From Erwinia mallotivora (GTDB lineage Bacteria > Pseudomonadota > Gammaproteobacteria > Enterobacterales > Enterobacteriaceae): 64,000 bases of DNA. Where the stretch lies: contig NZ_JFHN01000053.1 of NCBI RefSeq assembly GCF_000590885.1, forward strand, positions 124,001 through 188,000, read 5' to 3'. A program made the translations under genes and the position numbers. Shown here one piece after another: positions 59,871 through 64,000 of this stretch. Below the pieces are notes generated by a model. It saw only the letters and a program-made list of their open reading frames with translations, had not been told where the DNA came from and searched no databases. Every line of letters starts with the position of its first letter. Positions within the stretch are counted from its first letter, which is position 1.

Positions 59871-61157
59871 ATGTCATACCTGAATGTCTTTAAAAGTTAT
59901 TCTGCACATCAACGCCTGACCCGTTCTACATTTATTCTCTCTTTTTTCCTCCTTCTCTTAATTCTGCCACTTGGCTTTGCCAGTGAGAAATCCGGCCGCA
60001 TCGCTTTTTACTTTTGCAGTTATTTAAGTGCACTGGGTATTTTAATCAATGTGCGCAGTTGTCGTGAGATGTTTTTTTCATCTAAAATAGTTATTCCATT
60101 TCTGTTGCTGGCAGCAATGTATTCGGTATGGTCTCTGATTGCTGCACATTATGCCATCCACGGTATGGATAATGGCTTATTGTTCACCCCGGCCAAACGC
60201 TGGCTTCTTGCTGCTCTTATATCCATGTATATTCTGTGGGGCATCCGCAGGGATTTCATCAGCAAAAAATTACTTTTTAAACTGACATGGTTGTCATTGT
60301 CTTTCGCCTTCCTGCTGGCCAGCGTCGAAGGTCTGTGGCAGCACTTGCACCATATTGACAGAATTACATTAGGTATTAATCGTGCAACCATGACCGCTTA
60401 TGCTTACAGCGCAATGGCGCTTGCATTAATGATTTTGCTTAACCAGATTCGCTCTGTCGTTATCAGACATATCGCCATAATCTTAACCTGCCTGATCTCT
60501 GTTTATATTATCTTTCTGACCGAAACGCGCTCGGCGATGTTTATCCATATTCTGCTGGGTATCGTGCTGATTATCAATGGATTATGGCGCAGCAAATCAT
60601 TCAGAATCTTTCCGGTGGCTGCCATTATTCTGGCTTTTATCGCCGTTGCTATCCTGGGTAAAAATATAATCGAGTCTCGTTATGACACCACCAGACAGGA
60701 AATTTCCCGTTTTAATAATGGCGATGACCATACTTCACTGGGATCGCGATTTACCATGTGGAAATCAGGGATGGTGGCTATTGCAGAAAATCCACTGGGT
60801 GAAACGCAGATAACCCGAAATAAGATCATCCATGACTGGTTAATTTCATCCCACAATTCTGATTCCTTTGCCCTGGATTATATCGACGTACATTTGCATA
60901 ATGAATTCATTCAGTATGCATCGCTTTTCGGTATTTTTGGTGCGATGATCCTGCTGTTCTTTTTCGTGAGATTATTATTTGACAATGGCTTAGCCGGTTT
61001 TTTGAATAATCCGGTGTCGATAATTACACTTTCCGCCCTCCTTTACGGTATGACAGATGTACTGCTGACCTCCGTAGAATATGTCGTCGTATTTTCAACG
61101 CTGATATTATTAGTGAATGCAAATCTCTGGCATCACACATCAGCGGACAAGCGCTGA
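59871..61157 (+). CDS. O-antigen ligase family membrane protein (Wzy_C)
   Basis: I take the ATG at 59871 (MSYLNVFKSYSAHQRL; AGGA 8 nt upstream), giving 428 residues with about ten to twelve membrane helices. The Wzy_C hallmarks are present: TETRSAM before the large periplasmic loop, SLGSRFTMWKSG in it, and HLHNEFIQYASLFGIFGA after it. Members join O-antigen to lipid A-core (WaaL) or polymerise surface glycans. It is an orphan here, far from any lipopolysaccharide gene cluster, and lies between yfhH and yfhL, where E. coli has no such gene. The acceptor is unknown. Confidence 0.82.
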   Translation: MSYLNVFKSYSAHQRLTRSTFILSFFLLLLILPLGFASEKSGRIAFYFCSYLSALGILINVRSCREMFFSSKIVIPFLLLAAMYSVWSLIAAHYAIHGMDNGLLFTPAKRWLLAALISMYILWGIRRDFISKKLLFKLTWLSLSFAFLLASVEGLWQHLHHIDRITLGINRATMTAYAYSAMALALMILLNQIRSVVIRHIAIILTCLISVYIIFLTETRSAMFIHILLGIVLIINGLWRSKSFRIFPVAAIILAFIAVAILGKNIIESRYDTTRQEISRFNNGDDHTSLGSRFTMWKSGMVAIAENPLGETQITRNKIIHDWLISSHNSDSFALDYIDVHLHNEFIQYASLFGIFGAMILLFFFVRLLFDNGLAGFLNNPVSIITLSALLYGMTDVLLTSVEYVVVFSTLILLVNANLWHHTSADKR

Positions 61158-61163
61158 ATTACG

Positions 61164-61193
61164 TTACAGCCTGTTATGGATAACAGGCTGTAA
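61164..61193. terminator. Perfect palindromic hairpin after the O-antigen ligase-like gene
   Basis: TTACAGCCTGTTAT (61164-61177) pairs perfectly with ATAACAGGCTGTAA (61180-61193), 6 bp after the stop codon. The next bases are mixed, so it is a strong hairpin with a weak T tract. Confidence 0.6.
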
Positions 61194-61301
61194 AATCTGC
61201 CGGCGTTTCTTATCTTTCTTTAAAATATACACGCTTTCCGCTTTTTCCATCATCGGGTGGTGATAATTGTTAAAAGCTCCACCCCGCATTAAATAATCCT
61301 T

Positions 61302-61625
61302 TTATTCCTGATTCCATTCGCTTTCATCCAGTTCAATTACGATATGCTCATCTTCAATCTTGTACTTAAAATTCCATGTAACGGAAAATGTTTCGTTCTG
61401 ATCGCTACAGCCTGCAAAAAAATTGACATCACAGCGGTATTCAGCAAAATTTTCAGAGATGATGTTAATTCGTAGAGATCCCCTGACGAATGAATATCTC
61501 ATATCGTCGCCATAGACAGAAAGTACTGATTTCTCAAAAATCGACTCGTTTTTTTCCAGTAATTCGCGAATTTCTTCAGGACTGGCACCGTTCAAAGCCA
61601 GGGTATAAAGCTGTGATTTTTTCAT
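61302..61625 (-). CDS. Small uncharacterised protein
   Basis: I choose the ATG at 61625 (MKKSQLYTLALNGASPEE), with GAAGGA 8 nt upstream, giving 107 residues. It is acidic and soluble, with a predicted helical N-terminus (SPEEIRELLEKNESIFEK) and a beta-rich C-terminal half (FVRGSLRINIISEN, CDVNFFAGCSDQNETFSVTWNFKYKIED). No signal peptide or known motif is seen. The AT-rich composition and position between the orphan ligase and yfhL suggest an accessory gene. I do not recognise the family. Confidence 0.55.
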   Translation of the reverse strand: MKKSQLYTLALNGASPEEIRELLEKNESIFEKSVLSVYGDDMRYSFVRGSLRINIISENFAEYRCDVNFFAGCSDQNETFSVTWNFKYKIEDEHIVIELDESEWNQE

Positions 61626-62246
<621 letters not shown>

Positions 62247-62254
62247 CTGGCGTC

Positions 62255-62276
62255 GGGGCGAAATGGTTTTCGCCCC
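62255..62276. terminator. Hairpin between convergent yfhL and acpS
   Basis: GGGGCGAAA (62255-62263) pairs with TTTCGCCCC (62268-62276) around a 4-nt loop, 8 bp from each stop codon. It lacks long T runs but is well placed as a bidirectional terminator. Confidence 0.6.
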
Positions 62277-62283
62277 TGGAGAG

Positions 62284-62664
62284 TTAACTTTCGATTATCA
62301 CCGTTGCACAGGCGTAGCAACGCTCATCTGACAGGCTGACATGAACGTGATTAATGCCAAGTTTCTTCGCCAGTTCAGCGGCTTGCTGTAAAAAACGCAT
62401 CTCTGGTTTGCCCATCTGATTATTACCGACTTCAAACTGGTTAAAGGCCAGACCGTCACGTATACCGGTGCCAAACGCTTTAGCTGCGGCCTCTTTGGCG
62501 GCAAAACGCCTGGCGAGGAAACGTGCTGGCTGCTGGTGCGCCTGATACTGTAACCACTCATTGTCGCTCAGTACCCGTCTTGCCAGCCTGTCGCCGGAAC
62601 GGGAAATCACCCCTTCAATACGGGCAATTTCCACAATGTCAGTGCCAAGACCCAGTATAGCCAT
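62284..62664 (-). CDS. acpS: Holo-[acyl-carrier-protein] synthase
   Basis: This 126-residue protein equals E. coli AcpS in length. The metal and CoA motifs [13 protein letters not shown] and [20 protein letters not shown] are present. It transfers 4'-phosphopantetheine from CoA to acyl carrier protein and is essential. Its start shares one base with the pdxJ stop (TGATG), so the genes are translationally coupled. Confidence 0.97.
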   Translation of the reverse strand: MAILGLGTDIVEIARIEGVISRSGDRLARRVLSDNEWLQYQAHQQPARFLARRFAAKEAAAKAFGTGIRDGLAFNQFEVGNNQMGKPEMRFLQQAAELAKKLGINHVHVSLSDERCYACATVIIES

Positions 62665-63395
62665 CAGCTACGTGCTTCCCGCATCAGCTGTTTCATCTGC
62701 CGGACGGCCTCTTCCAGACCACTCATTACTGCCCGACCAATGATGGCATGTCCGATGTTCAGTTCATGCATCTGCGGTAGTGCTGCAATTGGCTGCACAT
62801 TGTGATAGGTCAGTCCATGACCGGCATTGACCTTCAATCCTTTGCCATCGGCATAGGCGGCAGCATCTCTGATCCGCCTGAACTCAGCATCACGCTCCCG
62901 CCCCTCAGCCGCCTCAGCATAAGCACCGGTATTAATTTCAATATAAGGCGCACCGGAAGCCATAGCCGCATCGATTTGCTGGTGGTCCGCGTCAATAAAC
63001 AACGAAACCAGAATCCCCGCTTCCGTCAGACGCGATACTGCCACCGTGATTTTATCCAACTGCCCGGCAACATCCAGCCCACCTTCGGTAGTCACTTCCT
63101 CGCGCTTTTCCGGCACCAGACAGCAAAAGTGCGGTTTGATTTCACAGGCGATATCCAGCATTTCATCCGTTACCGCCATTTCCAGGTTCATACGGGTCTG
63201 GATCGTCTGGCGCAGAATGCGCACATCGCGATCGGTGATATGACGGCGGTCCTCACGAAGATGAACCGTAATACCATCCGCCCCGGCCTGTTCTGCAACA
63301 AACGCGGCCTGCACCGGATCAGGATAATTTGTGCCCCGCGCATTACGCACGGTGGCGATATGATCAATATTGACGCCCAACAGTAATTCGGCCAT
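62664..63395 (-). CDS. pdxJ: Pyridoxine 5'-phosphate synthase
   Basis: The start [21 protein letters not shown] gives 243 residues, identical in length to E. coli PdxJ. The frame is open 126 bp further upstream, but that part is not homologous. Active-site motifs [27 protein letters not shown] and [18 protein letters not shown] are intact. It condenses 1-deoxyxylulose-5-phosphate with 3-amino-2-oxopropyl phosphate to form PNP. It lies downstream of recO and upstream of acpS, as in E. coli. Confidence 0.97.
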   Translation of the reverse strand: MAELLLGVNIDHIATVRNARGTNYPDPVQAAFVAEQAGADGITVHLREDRRHITDRDVRILRQTIQTRMNLEMAVTDEMLDIACEIKPHFCCLVPEKREEVTTEGGLDVAGQLDKITVAVSRLTEAGILVSLFIDADHQQIDAAMASGAPYIEINTGAYAEAAEGRERDAEFRRIRDAAAYADGKGLKVNAGHGLTYHNVQPIAALPQMHELNIGHAIIGRAVMSGLEEAVRQMKQLMREARS

Positions 63396-63477
63396 GACAG
63401 TCCTCAAATTAAAAAACTCAGGTTGCAGCAGTGTACATCGTTCCGTTTCGCGCTGCGCGCCCTGCCATCCCCTGGCC

Positions 63478-64000
63478 CTACTCTGACGATGAGGAGGGGT
63501 CTGCACGTTTTTTCGGCACAAACTGACGAAACAGCTGCTGGCTTTTCAACGGCTTTCCCCCCAGCCAGGGTTTAAGCGCCATACGGGTGAATCTCTTAGC
63601 CGCACGCAGTGTATCTGCATCAGGGAAATCACGTTCGTAAAGTGCCCGTAACTGACGACCGGTAAAAGACCTGTTATTTATCACCATGCTGGCAATAAAC
63701 CCTTTTTCTTCCCGGTAGCTGTATGTCATCTCATCGCTGACGGCAACGCCGCTGCCGGCACAATGCAAAAAATCCACGCCATACCCCAGGTGTCCAAGCA
63801 TCGCCAGCTCGAAACGCCGCAGGGCAGGCTCCGGCGACCCGGTTGCCGCAGCCAGCGCCTGGATACAGTGCAGATAATCAAAAAAAAGTTCGGTGAAAGC
63901 AGTTTCATGCTCCAGTACCCTCGCCAGCAGTTCATTAACATACAGACCGCAATAGAGGGTAATACCGGTGAGAGGTAAAGCTAATGAGATGGGTTCGGCA
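63478..64000 (-). CDS. recO: DNA repair protein RecO, 3' part, runs off the right edge
   Basis: About 173 C-terminal residues are present. The frame from the right edge reads [23 protein letters not shown] and continues through [19 protein letters not shown] to [19 protein letters not shown] and [25 protein letters not shown], all characteristic of RecO. The N-terminal OB fold lies outside the window. RecO with RecR loads RecA onto SSB-coated DNA. It is upstream of pdxJ, as in E. coli. Confidence 0.96.
   Translation of the reverse strand, partial: AEPISLALPLTGITLYCGLYVNELLARVLEHETAFTELFFDYLHCIQALAAATGSPEPALRRFELAMLGHLGYGVDFLHCAGSGVAVSDEMTYSYREEKGFIASMVINNRSFTGRQLRALYERDFPDADTLRAAKRFTRMALKPWLGGKPLKSQQLFRQFVPKKRADPSSSSE

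Overview
The window is a chromosomal segment of an enterobacterium. It follows the Escherichia coli guaBA-der-hisS-rodZ-ndk-sseA-isc-glyA-purL-acpS-recO backbone almost gene for gene. The pattern of added genes (gcd-type dehydrogenase, protealysin, pilW, zevAB, murQ beside yfhH) and lost genes (pbpC, yfhM, hmp, most of isc) points to Erwiniaceae (Erwinia/Pantoea). That placement is inferred from gene content and protein similarity recalled from memory, not from a search. No rRNA, tRNA, insertion sequence, integrase or CRISPR array was found.

Layout. (1) 1-2072: the 5' part of the c-di-GMP gene pdeF/yfgF, divergent from yfgG, with an FNR-like box between them. (2) 2073-10205: an accessory block between yfgG and guaA. 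It holds mgtE, an HNH + GHKL-ATPase fusion, a broken periplasmic lipoprotein gene resembling T6SS immunity lipoproteins, an MDR oxidoreductase, a hipBA toxin-antitoxin pair and a divergent HEPN-like protein. (3) 10331-15070: guaBA with a PurR site, and xseA. (4) 15140-20644: a second variable block with a small Cys-motif ORFan, the protealysin/emfourin pair and a PQQ dehydrogenase. (5) 20645-30796: yfgJ, der, bamB, yfgM, hisS, ispG, rodZ, pilW, rlmN, ndk, all on the minus strand. (6) 30797-34288: an AT-rich block with mgtC, a 5'-truncated MFS gene and a chimeric ORF fused to it. (7) 34289-41129: sseA, sseB, pepB, iscS, iscR, trmJ, suhB. (8) 41182-50569: zevAB, csiE, glyA, glnB, glrR-qseG-glrK and the sRNA GlmY. 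(9) 50569-64000: purL, mltF, tadA, pgpC, murQ, yfhH, an O-antigen ligase-like gene, a small unknown gene, yfhL, acpS, pdxJ and partial recO.

How the genes work together. Purine supply is a shared theme: guaBA, purL and glyA each carry a PurR-box-like operator. The GlrK-QseG-GlrR envelope-stress system sits next to its expected target: GlmY has a sigma-54 promoter and three upstream TGTC-N10-GACA-type GlrR sites. Cell-envelope functions (bamB, yfgM, rodZ, mltF, murQ, waaL-like gene) form a second group.

Most striking observation. The isc operon is reduced to iscR and iscS. The genes iscU, iscA, hscB, hscA, fdx and iscX, expected between iscS and pepB, are absent, and IscS ends about 17 residues early, exactly losing the tail that docks IscU. 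IscR keeps its Fe-S ligands and three regularly spaced operators. Three Fe-S enzymes in this window (IspG, RlmN, YfhL) must then be supplied from elsewhere, presumably SUF.
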